From Paludibacter sp. (GTDB taxonomy: Bacteria > Bacteroidota > Bacteroidia > Bacteroidales > Paludibacteraceae), in contig JAQTTH010000006.1 of the NCBI GenBank assembly GCA_028710895.1, positions 168,551 to 232,550 on the forward strand: a stretch of 64,000 bases of DNA. The letters run 5' to 3'. The notes beneath the pieces were generated by a model. It made no database searches and was not told the DNA's origin. It saw only the letters and a list, made by a program, of their open reading frames with translations. Both the position numbers and the translations under genes were made by a program. This document shows positions 17,521 through 25,956 of the stretch, piece by piece. Each line of letters opens with the position of its first letter. Within the stretch, counting starts at the first letter, position 1.

Positions 17521-18476
17521 TTTCCTTTATAATTTAAAAAAAAGTCATTCTCGTAATTATTACTTATTTCTATGTTTTTCTTAGAAGGAAGAATGATTGA
17601 CGCTAATAGCCAATCAATAACTTTCAAATTATTTTTGTGTACTATTTCGTCCGGATTTTTAGAAGGAAAGTTACTTATATCAATTTCTGTGTAATTGGAG
17701 AAAATTTCCTGCAGTTCCTTTTGAAGTGATTCTTTAATTTTAGGATGAACATCGGCTTTTAAATCTGCTTTTGACCACACAGCAATTACAGGTCTTTCTT
17801 TTAAATCATTATTCAGCATTTCTGCAATGTCAATGATTTCTGTTTTTGCACTATTTTTTCTTGTGATTAAGTCATCGCAATCAATAAACAATATGAACCC
17901 ATTCGATCTATCATATATCCACTGTGCATTTTTAGCATTGGCAGCATCTTTATTTTGAGACCAATTAGTGAACACTTCACCGGATGCATCCGTAAGTAAT
18001 ACATCTTTCAATTGATCCTCATTGTTTCGCAAGGCAAAATGTAATAATCTCAAATAATTTGTTGGAGTAGGTTCCGGTAAAGACACTTTATTCTCCTTTA
18101 CTTTCAATTTGTTATACAAATTATCCCAACCAATTATTGTTTTAGTACCTGCAAAGCCATAATTAGAAAATTCCTGTCCATTTAACAATAGAGTGTAAAG
18201 CATTGATAAAAAAGTAGTTTTTCCGGCCTTTGCCTTTCCTGCTAGTCCTATAATTATTGGAGTATTGCGATAACTAATTTGGCTAACGTCGTCTATTTTT
18301 AAAACATCGCCTGACCAAACTTGACTTGATTTAGAGCTATTTCTTGATAGTTCTTTTGGAACCTTAGTTTTAAGTGTATTGTTTTTTACCCAATTTGGGC
18401 ATTCAGTATGATTATCATGTCCGTCATGACATGAAATTGGTGCTGGACAATCTGGATTTGAACATTTACCTTCCAT
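17517..18476 (-). CDS. Double-GTPase system GTPase 2 with zinc-binding N-terminus
   Basis: A 319-aa GTPase. The first 26 residues carry Cys5, Cys10, Cys16, Cys26 and several His, forming a likely zinc knuckle. Walker A GKAKAGKT is at residues 80-87, the switch motif DASG at 163-166 and SKAD (NKxD-like) at 235-238. All canonical GTPase motifs are therefore visible. It starts 3 bp after the helical-protein gene and overlaps the next GTPase by 4 bp. It pairs with GTPase 1, probably as a regulated switch for the downstream effectors. Confidence 0.8.
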   Translation of the reverse strand: MEGKCSNPDCPAPISCHDGHDNHTECPNWVKNNTLKTKVPKELSRNSSKSSQVWSGDVLKIDDVSQISYRNTPIIIGLAGKAKAGKTTFLSMLYTLLLNGQEFSNYGFAGTKTIIGWDNLYNKLKVKENKVSLPEPTPTNYLRLLHFALRNNEDQLKDVLLTDASGEVFTNWSQNKDAANAKNAQWIYDRSNGFILFIDCDDLITRKNSAKTEIIDIAEMLNNDLKERPVIAVWSKADLKADVHPKIKESLQKELQEIFSNYTEIDISNFPSKNPDEIVHKNNLKVIDWLLASIILPSKKNIEISNNYENDFFLNYKGK

Positions 18477-18479
18477 GAT

Positions 18480-19715
18480 TTATTTTGAATTTATGGAGTT
18501 TAATACCTGCAAATCATGAAATAACCAAAGTATAAAGTCAGATAATGAGATTTCTATCGTTTCTGAGAGACCTACAACGACCTTAAATTGATTCATTGTA
18601 AATTTATCCCAAATATATCCAGAGATAAAATGGAATAAAGAAACTCTTTCAACATCATATGTTGATTCTTTAATTATTGATTTTAAAATATCTTTAGATG
18701 TGTCTATTTGCTTAAGTATTTTTGAGAATGTTAGTATTTCGTCTTTATCAACTATTCCCCTATGCGTTTCTTTCAAGAAATAATCTACACTTGAAGGAAA
18801 TATACAAGGTACAAATGAAACGTAATCCTTTGCCATAATAAGCTGTAATAAACCTATAGGTTGTCCTCGATAGCTATCCTTAATTGATGGAGAGTAGCAA
18901 GATTCTTTCCACCAAAGAAGTTGAGTTCTCATTTCTAATATTTTATTCCGTTGGATAGTTTGTTCGAATGTTTGTTTAAATATTTTGTCAATAACCTCTT
19001 GAATTTTATTTTGAATAATATTTATTTCGTCAGTTTGTTTTTTTAGAGCTTTATTAATAATTTCTGCTATTCCTCGACTTGCTCTATCAGAAAAGAAGTT
19101 AGGCCATATTGCCGCATTATGACTTGGATATTGTGGATTTTCCCCGCCATCACCTAAACCCGAATGTATTGATGCTGCTTTTAAGTGATTTTGAAGCTCT
19201 ACTTTATCTATACTTACTCCTGTAATAGTTTTAATTTCAATTGATAGTTCCTGAAATTTATAGTCAAGGTGTATTGCCCAGGTTTTAGCAGCATCTTCTT
19301 CGATTTCATTTCCTATATTAGTCAAAAAATTTATTATCAATTCTCTTTCTTTTCCAACTAATTTATAGTATTTCTGAATATTCCTTCCAGTAAGCCAAAT
19401 CTGATTTGCTATATTTATATCTTTTGACATAGTATTTAATGCTTCAAGAATTACAGCTCTTATATAGGTTAATGGAGTGTCTTTGCAATTAGAAGTAAAT
19501 GTTTTCCAATTATCAATAATAAGCTGTTGTACCTCTTGTACATTTGGGTCGGATACTGGTATTTCTGGATCTAAAGCAATTAATGTGAATGCTATTATTT
19601 TACTTTTGCTCTTTAGTAATTTTTTTTCAAGTGAAGTACTTGCTTTTTGTAATTTATCTACATTACCATCTTCTGAAATTTGAATGAGATTGTTGGTGAG
19701 GAATTGTTGTATCAT
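18480..19715 (-). CDS. GTPase-associated helical protein (GASH-like)
   Basis: First gene of the operon, 411 aa, almost wholly helical with no signal peptide or catalytic motif. The central part contains GLGDGGENPQYPSHNAAIWP, and the C-terminal half contains RTQLLWWKESCYSP and PCIFPSSVDYFL, which resemble the helical domain always found beside double GTPases. Its exact role is unknown; a sensor or GTPase partner is likely. The promoter box at 19800-19807 lies about 85 bp upstream, and six genes follow with gaps of 25 bp or less. Confidence 0.72.
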   Translation of the reverse strand: MIQQFLTNNLIQISEDGNVDKLQKASTSLEKKLLKSKSKIIAFTLIALDPEIPVSDPNVQEVQQLIIDNWKTFTSNCKDTPLTYIRAVILEALNTMSKDINIANQIWLTGRNIQKYYKLVGKERELIINFLTNIGNEIEEDAAKTWAIHLDYKFQELSIEIKTITGVSIDKVELQNHLKAASIHSGLGDGGENPQYPSHNAAIWPNFFSDRASRGIAEIINKALKKQTDEINIIQNKIQEVIDKIFKQTFEQTIQRNKILEMRTQLLWWKESCYSPSIKDSYRGQPIGLLQLIMAKDYVSFVPCIFPSSVDYFLKETHRGIVDKDEILTFSKILKQIDTSKDILKSIIKESTYDVERVSLFHFISGYIWDKFTMNQFKVVVGLSETIEISLSDFILWLFHDLQVLNSINSK

Positions 19716-20004
19716 AATATTTATTTTAAGTATTCGTGGTTAATAAAACATCTTGAAGTGGTAATTAATTACATTTATTTCTATTTTTATTTTAGTTTAC
19801 AAATGTAAAAATAATTATTTACAAAGTAATCTAATATGAAGTGTTTTTCGTAATTTATATTTCTTTTTATTTATTTATCAGAGAACTTCTCGGATTTATT
19901 TGTCTATTTAATTTCAAAAATAAACGTGACGAAATTTTGTTATCTCGTCTCATTTTTGATATAAAATGAATTATATGCATTTTTCCATTAAAAGCTATTT
20001 TAAT
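19716..20004 (-). promoter_or_regulatory. Conflict-operon promoter region
   Basis: TACATTTG on the minus strand (19800-19807) is a perfect TAnnTTTG -7 box for the seven-gene operon. A candidate TTTG lies only 14 bp upstream, short of the usual 19, so the -33 box is uncertain. The leader is about 80 nt. The rest of the interval is very AT-rich and holds no gene. Confidence 0.55.
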
Positions 20005-20982
20005 CTATTTTTTGATTGTCCAATTAATAGGTTTTAATCTTTCTGATACTTGTGATAAGGTATTCAAAATGTTTTCTTCTGTTGGCAGCTCACCATACAC
20101 TAATTCGTTGAAAGTTGTAAGGTATGTGTTTCTTAGTTGGGTCCAGGTATTGGTTGTGTCAGAAAATATCATTGCTGTTGCAGGGTGATTTGCTAACCAG
20201 TCGTTATTATTCTTGAAGCTAAGGACATCATCGTTTGCTACGGTTAATAGCATTGATTCAAAACGATCTGAATTAAAGAAATCATTTATTTCCGTTTCAG
20301 CGAGCAATTTATGTATATCATAAATGTGTCTTATCTTGTTGTTGAGATCGACAATCGGGTTTTCGGTAAATGAGAAACGTACCAGACTCATTATTTTCTC
20401 ACATAGTGTACGCTCTTTGCTTAATACCTGAACCTGAAAGGGCTGGAGGTTGTATTCTTCAACGAGTGCTTGTTGACCGGTCTTGTTCATCATGTCGGCA
20501 ACAAATGAACTTATCATGGCTGTGGTGTAAGGTTCGAAACTACCCAGCCAAGTTGATTCAAGTATTATATTATCCCGGACCTGACCGAATTGACCTTCAA
20601 AGTTTTTCTGATAACTGTGAACTGTTTTACGAATCATACCTTTTTTGTTTGTTATTCCAGGAACATCAATTTCGGGGAGTACGGCAGACACAACCTCTGA
20701 AATCTCTTTTATTTTATTTTTGAGCTGGTTGCCTGATTCATCACCGGCTTTGAGAATAACGATGTCAATGTCTTCCGAAAAGCGTTCAACTATTCCAAAA
20801 CATTTTGATAGGGCAGTGCCGCCTTTGAATACTGCCTGACTTCCTACCTTAGAAGAAAAGATATTGTACAGCGCAAGCGTTACCCAATAATCTTTTTCAA
20901 CATAAATTTCCGGAATACCCATCTGCTGAGCAGTGGCGGTAATGGCATCTTTGTATAACTCAAGATTTTCGTGTAGTTTCAT
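20005..20982 (-). CDS. abiEii: AbiEii-type nucleotidyltransferase toxin
   Basis: A 325-aa member of the AbiEii/AbiGii toxin family, cytoplasmic nucleotidyltransferases of type IV toxin-antitoxin and abortive-infection pairs. The signature GGTALSK is at residues 54-60 and RFSEDIDIV at 67-75, giving the two catalytic aspartates. Length is normal. The ATG overlaps the stop of the antitoxin gene by 4 bp (20979-20982), typical of the pair. The substrate nucleotide or RNA cannot be told from sequence. Confidence 0.92.
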   Translation of the reverse strand: MKLHENLELYKDAITATAQQMGIPEIYVEKDYWVTLALYNIFSSKVGSQAVFKGGTALSKCFGIVERFSEDIDIVILKAGDESGNQLKNKIKEISEVVSAVLPEIDVPGITNKKGMIRKTVHSYQKNFEGQFGQVRDNIILESTWLGSFEPYTTAMISSFVADMMNKTGQQALVEEYNLQPFQVQVLSKERTLCEKIMSLVRFSFTENPIVDLNNKIRHIYDIHKLLAETEINDFFNSDRFESMLLTVANDDVLSFKNNNDWLANHPATAMIFSDTTNTWTQLRNTYLTTFNELVYGELPTEENILNTLSQVSERLKPINWTIKK

Positions 20983-21716
20983 TTTCCTCCTAATTTAATT
21001 CGCCATTCCCGGGCATTTGGTAAAACGTTTTCTTTGATATTATATTCGAATTCTGAAAGTGGATTTAAACTGGTCTTCAGCTGAGTGAGATTAAGTTTAG
21101 TATCCATTAATTCCAGTATTGAGCCGATTAAAGCTCTTGCTCTGGGTGGGTATTTCAGAGCAAATTGTATTATCTGGCTGATTTCTTTCTCTGACAGGCT
21201 TTTCAATCTTTCTGTAAGTATGAGAATGCCTGACTCTGCATTTAAGTCGGGGATTTGATTGAAGTCCTTTGCCGCATCGAGGATTTCAAGCAAGTAATGG
21301 TTTTTATCAGTTACATCAATATAGCTTTTTACCGGTTTGCCTTTCAATGTTCCGACTGAGGCATAAATGCGTTTATCGCGACTTGCTATTTTAATAGTTT
21401 TTGGAACCTGAGTTGTGAGTCCCATTCGGTTATACAAACTTAGTCCGGTTATATAGGCGATTCTTTTCCCATTTTCGAATAAATAGGTTTTGATCAATTC
21501 TTCTTCGTTAGGTTTCAGCGTTCCAAACACTGTCTGTTTGGGTTTATAAAATATACCGGAAGAGACTCGTTTGATAATTTCCTTTTTTATTAACCGTTCT
21601 AATGCTTTTGTGGCTGCTGCATATTCCTCCCGTTCCACCATTAGTGTTTGGTAGTCGAAAGTTGTTCCAGCTTGTAATTGCTGAATGCGTTGATCTATTC
21701 TTTTGGAAACTGTCAT
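20979..21716 (-). CDS. abiEi: AbiEi-type antitoxin/transcriptional regulator (DUF6088-like)
   Basis: A 245-aa protein with an N-terminal winged-helix region (QRIQQLQAGTTFDYQTL... and RLIKKEIIKRVSSGIFYKP) and a C-terminal antitoxin region, as in AbiEi/DUF6088 proteins. I chose the start at 21716 (MTVSKRIDQ) and not the in-frame ATG at 21749, because 21749 lies upstream of the -7 box TATATTTG. It probably represses its own promoter through the inverted repeat at 21757-21792. Upstream gene of the pair. Confidence 0.9.
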   Translation of the reverse strand: MTVSKRIDQRIQQLQAGTTFDYQTLMVEREEYAAATKALERLIKKEIIKRVSSGIFYKPKQTVFGTLKPNEEELIKTYLFENGKRIAYITGLSLYNRMGLTTQVPKTIKIASRDKRIYASVGTLKGKPVKSYIDVTDKNHYLLEILDAAKDFNQIPDLNAESGILILTERLKSLSEKEISQIIQFALKYPPRARALIGSILELMDTKLNLTQLKTSLNPLSEFEYNIKENVLPNAREWRIKLGGK

Positions 21717-21735
21717 GTCTTTGTTTTTTAGGCTA

Positions 21736-21792
21736 CAAATATACAACATATTTTTATTTTGTCAAGTAAACAGCGCAAAATACTTGACAAAA
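21736..21792 (-). promoter_or_regulatory. AbiE promoter with palindromic operator
   Basis: On the minus strand, TATATTTG (21736-21743) lies 19 bp after TTG, the Bacteroidota spacing. A perfect inverted repeat TTTTGTCAAGTA/TACTTGACAAAA (21757-21768 and 21781-21792, 12-bp spacer) overlaps the -33 region. This fits negative autoregulation, as known for AbiEi antitoxins. Confidence 0.75.
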
Positions 21793-21824
21793 AAACTAAA
21801 AAATGTGATATGTAAATAATAAAA

Positions 21825-21865
21825 TGGCTGCAATAATTGTCGTTTTTCGGATATTATCGCAGCCA
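21825..21865 (-). terminator. Terminator-like hairpin at 3' end of PUL
   Basis: TGGCTGC pairs with GCAGCCA and extends through ATAAT/ATTAT with one mismatch. Read on the minus strand it is followed by TTTTATTATTT. It would end minus-strand transcripts coming through the galactokinase remnant, before the AbiE promoter. Confidence 0.6.
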
Positions 21866-21924
21866 AAATATTGGATTTGTTGATTAAACTATAAACTATA
21901 TCAGGTTTGCCTTACAATCGAAAA

Positions 21925-22008
21925 GAGAAAGAATGTTTGACTTTGAAAGTTATCAAACATTCTTTCTAACCTAAAAAAAACTAATCGAGTGACAGTGAAC
22001 TATGTCAA
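21925..22008 (-). repeat. Hairpin-bearing repeat, copy 1
   Basis: GAAAGAATGTTTGA (21927-21940) pairs perfectly with 21953-21966. Flanking AAAAAACTAAT-CGAGT and AGTGAAC are shared with 55631-55716. On the minus strand the hairpin is followed by a T-rich tail, so it resembles a terminator with conserved flank. Confidence 0.65.
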
Positions 22009-22021
22009 AATAACTAATAAT

Positions 22022-22213
22022 TTAACTAATCTTACAAGCTCCATCACCAATCTCGGCAATGTAGAACTCGGGTTTGATTTCAATCTTAGCTTCGTAAGTA
22101 ACACCTACTTCTTTGATGAATGTATCGATAGCTTCATCTTTTACCAACGAGACGGTGCAACCACCAAAACCACCACCAGTCATATGTGAACTGATAAGCC
22201 ATTGATTTTCCAT
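22022..22213 (-). pseudogene. galK: Galactokinase C-terminal remnant
   Basis: Only the last ~55 residues of galactokinase are present: HMTGGGFGGCTVSLV is the conserved third motif of GHMP/galactokinase enzymes, followed by a typical C-terminus (KIEIKPEFYIAEIGDGACK). The other ~330 residues, including the signature and ATP-binding motifs, are absent; the upstream DNA is unrelated and carries a 10-bp hairpin ATATCAATTA/TAATTGATAT (22212-22236). It is a truncated relic on the same strand as the galactoside-degrading locus. Confidence 0.85.
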
Positions 22214-22416
22214 ATCAATTATTTGTTAATTGATATAGTTTGATACTTTTAGAATTTAAAATAGCTTTGACAAAATTTGGAGAAGTGAATTAATTTCACC
22301 TGTTTTATCACTAAATATCGTTTATACAATACTCCCTCGCTTTATTTTAATCCTCATGTTGAACTCACGTTAATTTTCCAAAAGAATCAATTTAAAAGAT
22401 AAAAATATCCCCCTAA
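22214..22416. other. Junction between galK remnant and glycyl radical enzyme gene
   Basis: Non-coding. It begins with the hairpin 22212-22236 and otherwise shows AT-rich sequence with no ORF or promoter box I trust. The galactokinase deletion breakpoint must lie near its left edge. Confidence 0.5.
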
Positions 22417-24771
22417 TTAATACATAGTTCGACTTAACACTTCAAGTTGAACTGATCTAGGTAATTCAACAAATCGAGCGCAGAATCCCCCAACACGAAC
22501 AATTAAGTTTGTATATTTATCAGGATGTTTCATAGCATCTTCCAAGTCACCCCTACCTAAAACGGTTAACATAGCTTGTGCTCCACCTTTTCTCCAATAT
22601 GAATTTAACAATACTTCTACTTTATCACGGTTTTGAACAAAGAGTTCTTTTGAGAATTTCATATTTTGAACTGCACCGGCATGTATATATGTGCTTGGTT
22701 TTATAATCGAGTTAAGCATTGCTGTAATGCCATTTTTATCAACTCCACCAGTTGGTGTATTTGCGTTAGCCATATATGTTCGTTCTTGTCGTCCATCAGC
22801 TGATGCAGCTGTTTGCAATCCCATTTGAGTGTTGGCACTATTGTTAATACTTACTACTAAATAAGAATGTAATCCGTTTACTTTATTCTGATCTCTGGCA
22901 AATTCACAAACGTGCCTGTCGACTTCAACCTTTAGAGAATCTGCATAATTATTGTCGTTTCCATATTTAGGAGCATTTAACATCATATTACGCTCTATGT
23001 CATAACCAACAAAATTTTTATCTAATATACGCACAACTTCTTTTAAAGAAAGAATCTTTTGGTCATAAACCAATAGTTTGATTGCAGTTAAAGCATCGGC
23101 AGTATTTGTATTTCCATAAGCTTCCAGCGTTCCTCCCAAATATCGTACACCGCCACTTAACAATGCTTTTCCATTTGCAATACAATCGTCGAAGAGCATA
23201 CTTAGATATAGTAATGAGGCATTGTCTGCAGCTACCTTATATTCAAGTGCTTCTTGTATTGCAAGGTATGTTACATAATATTCCACTTGTTTTTTATATG
23301 CTACCATAAGTTCGTCAAAAGTTTTGTAATCTTCTACATTGCCCAAAGATAAACCCATTTTTTCCCCAGTTAATGGTTCAACCCCATTGTGAAGTGTAAC
23401 GTTTAATGCTTGTAACAGATTTATAACGGCACTTGGAGTTCCTATGCTTTTGTGGTAAATAATATATTCACCGCATCCATATGGCAAATAATTTATTGCA
23501 ACATCGTAAGAGACATTAAAAGCAGCCTGAACTGAAGGAATGATTACATCATCGTTATAAAGCATAGGATAAGTATAACCTGATCCAATAATATCGAGTG
23601 CAGTTTTATAAAGTTGTTTATTTTGTCCTTCATAAAATCGTAAAGTAAGCTGAGGAACAATGCTACGATATTTATTCATCGCCTCCATAATTACTAAAGC
23701 CAATTGATCAGCATTTTTTTCATTTCGTCTTCCTTTTCCACCTACAATAGCACGTGTATCCCAAATTTGATGATTTGATTCCATCATTTTAAAAAGTGAT
23801 GAAAACAGATGGATAGCTTCACTTTTTACAATCGTCCCTTTTTCCAAATCACTTTGATACAGATCCCCTAAATACTCATCTATACGACCATAGTTGATAG
23901 TCCCGGAATACTGTGCATATAAATAACATAGTTGTATAGCTTCATAAAAATTGTTTGGTTTATGATTAGTTACTTCTTTTAATGAGAGAATGATACGATC
24001 CATTTCTGCAAGTTGATGTTTGTCAATAATTCCTTTTTTTTGTAATTCAATCATCGTTGCGTAATAGTTTGCAATTTCGATGAAAGTATTCAGAGAATTA
24101 TGCATCGCCTTATAAAGCATTTGCGACTCCGCTGAAGTGTTTATCTTTTCAAATTTCTCAATTTCTGCTTGTAAGCCGGGAATTCCCAAACGAACCAATT
24201 TGTCAAAATCCATTTGAGTACCAGCGATACGATACAGTGGGAATGCTACACCCGGGACACCCTGAAAATCGTTTGAGGGTAATGCTTTCTTCATATCGGG
24301 TGGATAAGCATTCATAAGCTTTGACATTGTCTGCTCTTTCGACCAAAAAGGCTTCATTTTTACTAATGAATCTTTGTTTGCAGTAGAAAGGGTTTTATCT
24401 TCCATGAGGGTATTCATCAAACCTTCATCAAATGAGTAAACATAGCCAACTTTTGGTTGGGGTAAAACACTTAAAACTGAGTTTGTAATTCGACCTCCAA
24501 ATAAATCGCCAGGTTGCCAGGCAGAGGCCTGCAATTTATATTGTGCCTTTATACAGGCGGCCTCCCTCAATGCAACGTTTTCTGAAGACTTATATGCATG
24601 ATTAAAGTCAATCAACAATTGGGCCTTTTGATTTGCGTCAATCCACGAGGGCAAATAATTAACGCCTCTTCCAAAGTAATCTTTTTCCTTTTCTTGTGCA
24701 GAAATCGAAAAAGAAATAAAAAATACACATCCTAATGTATAATTAAAAAATTTAACACGATTTTTTTTCAT
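22417..24771 (-). CDS. Exported glycyl radical enzyme (PFL/diol-dehydratase superfamily)
   Basis: A 784-aa glycyl radical enzyme. The active-site Cys433 and Glu435 lie in YGCGEY, HNGVEPLTGEKMG follows at 461-473, and the glycyl radical loop RVGGFCARF has the radical Gly762. Cys-x-Glu points to the eliminase/dehydratase side. The canonical glycerol-dehydratase Asp 14 residues after the Cys is replaced by Ser447, so the substrate is unknown. The N-terminus is a textbook Sec signal (basic MKKNRVK, hydrophobic core, ISAQ cleavage), which is extraordinary for an oxygen-sensitive cytoplasmic family. Operon partner of the MFS and Tat-signal activase genes (11-bp gap). Confidence 0.9.
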   Translation of the reverse strand: MKKNRVKFFNYTLGCVFFISFSISAQEKEKDYFGRGVNYLPSWIDANQKAQLLIDFNHAYKSSENVALREAACIKAQYKLQASAWQPGDLFGGRITNSVLSVLPQPKVGYVYSFDEGLMNTLMEDKTLSTANKDSLVKMKPFWSKEQTMSKLMNAYPPDMKKALPSNDFQGVPGVAFPLYRIAGTQMDFDKLVRLGIPGLQAEIEKFEKINTSAESQMLYKAMHNSLNTFIEIANYYATMIELQKKGIIDKHQLAEMDRIILSLKEVTNHKPNNFYEAIQLCYLYAQYSGTINYGRIDEYLGDLYQSDLEKGTIVKSEAIHLFSSLFKMMESNHQIWDTRAIVGGKGRRNEKNADQLALVIMEAMNKYRSIVPQLTLRFYEGQNKQLYKTALDIIGSGYTYPMLYNDDVIIPSVQAAFNVSYDVAINYLPYGCGEYIIYHKSIGTPSAVINLLQALNVTLHNGVEPLTGEKMGLSLGNVEDYKTFDELMVAYKKQVEYYVTYLAIQEALEYKVAADNASLLYLSMLFDDCIANGKALLSGGVRYLGGTLEAYGNTNTADALTAIKLLVYDQKILSLKEVVRILDKNFVGYDIERNMMLNAPKYGNDNNYADSLKVEVDRHVCEFARDQNKVNGLHSYLVVSINNSANTQMGLQTAASADGRQERTYMANANTPTGGVDKNGITAMLNSIIKPSTYIHAGAVQNMKFSKELFVQNRDKVEVLLNSYWRKGGAQAMLTVLGRGDLEDAMKHPDKYTNLIVRVGGFCARFVELPRSVQLEVLSRTMY

Positions 24772-24782
24772 AATTATTATAT

Positions 24783-25940
24783 TTACAAATGTTTATACTT
24801 TATTCTATCGATTAAAAATGAACTACCCACCATGGATAAAAGTAAAAATAGCGACCCATAATAAGCATATCGAATTGAATGTTTATCCGAAAGCATTCCC
24901 ATCATAATCGGTGTAATTAAATAACTAAAATAACTTATAGAGGCAACCATACTTATCCCAAAAGCAGGTTTAGATGACCAGTGATTGCCTGCTATGCTAA
25001 ATATAGTTGGTAACAAAACCGACATTCCAATACCAGAAATTGCGTATCCAATTATAGCTAACTCTTCGTTATGAGCTACTATCAAACAAGTTATTCCTAA
25101 GATACAGAGACATAAAGCAATCCAAAGGAATAATCGATCTTTAATTTTATTCCTTAACCTATCACCAAAAGCCCGCCCTACCAATACTGCAAGTGAATAA
25201 GTAACTAAACCGATAGTATTCAATTCTGCAGAATCTGAAAAAACTTGTGATATATAAGTGGTATTCCAATCTGTAAGCGAACTATCAATTATTATAATTC
25301 CTAGAAGTAAAATTCCCAATAACAAAACTTTTCTACGAGGTTTTCTACAAATTCTGACTGTTTTATTTAAATGACCATCATGCGGTAATGATTTCAACCA
25401 CCATGGCAACAATATTAAAGCTAAAATTGCAACAAGTATAAAAAAATGAGATAGAATTATTTTCTTTAAAATAAAACCAAACACAAATGCGCCAATTATC
25501 ATCCCTAAACTGAAAGATGCATGAAACCCGGTCATCATATATTTTTTACACCTTTGCTCTATATTAAAAGCTTGAACATTCATTGAAATATCTATAGCTC
25601 CAACTGAACAACCCATTACAAAGACCGCAATAAAAAAAACTGTAATTGTATTTATCTGAGAGAAACTCAAATAACTACCCGAAAGCAACAAAAAAGAAAA
25701 AACAAGCACTTTTTTACTACCAAATTTGCCAGTTATATAACCGACAAAAGGAACTGAAAGTAAAGAACCTACTGACAATGTAAAAAGTAAAATTCCAAGC
25801 GTACTGTTATTCAACTGAAATTTAGATTGAATTACCGGGAGCAAAGCCAACCAACAGGCATAAATTACACCATCAATAAAAAAGACTGAATAAACCGTTG
25901 ATTTGCTTTTTGAAATTGAAATATCTTTATCTAATATCAC
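24783..25940 (-). CDS. MFS transporter (YbjJ-like)
   Basis: A 385-aa polytopic membrane protein with about 12 hydrophobic segments. It has MFS loop motifs such as GYITGKFGSKKVLVF (loop 2-3) and a GRAFGDRLRNKIKDR counterpart in the second half. It resembles the small-MFS YbjJ/fucose-permease-like group; no substrate can be assigned. It sits between the activase (16-bp gap) and the glycyl radical enzyme (11-bp gap). It therefore probably imports the product or substrate of that enzyme, or supplies a cofactor; these are inferences. Confidence 0.85.
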   Translation of the reverse strand: MILDKDISISKSKSTVYSVFFIDGVIYACWLALLPVIQSKFQLNNSTLGILLFTLSVGSLLSVPFVGYITGKFGSKKVLVFSFLLLSGSYLSFSQINTITVFFIAVFVMGCSVGAIDISMNVQAFNIEQRCKKYMMTGFHASFSLGMIIGAFVFGFILKKIILSHFFILVAILALILLPWWLKSLPHDGHLNKTVRICRKPRRKVLLLGILLLGIIIIDSSLTDWNTTYISQVFSDSAELNTIGLVTYSLAVLVGRAFGDRLRNKIKDRLFLWIALCLCILGITCLIVAHNEELAIIGYAISGIGMSVLLPTIFSIAGNHWSSKPAFGISMVASISYFSYLITPIMMGMLSDKHSIRYAYYGSLFLLLSMVGSSFLIDRIKYKHL

Positions 25941-25956
25941 TTTTATACATTATTAT

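Noticed and set aside
20005..21716. AbiE pair considered part of the double-GTPase operon
   Set aside because: It has its own promoter and operator and is separated by a 289-bp gap containing the operon promoter.
22417..24771. Assignment as pyruvate formate-lyase or glycerol dehydratase
   Set aside because: It has a single Cys-x-Glu in place of the two adjacent Cys of pyruvate formate-lyase. It lacks the Asp conserved in glycerol dehydratase.
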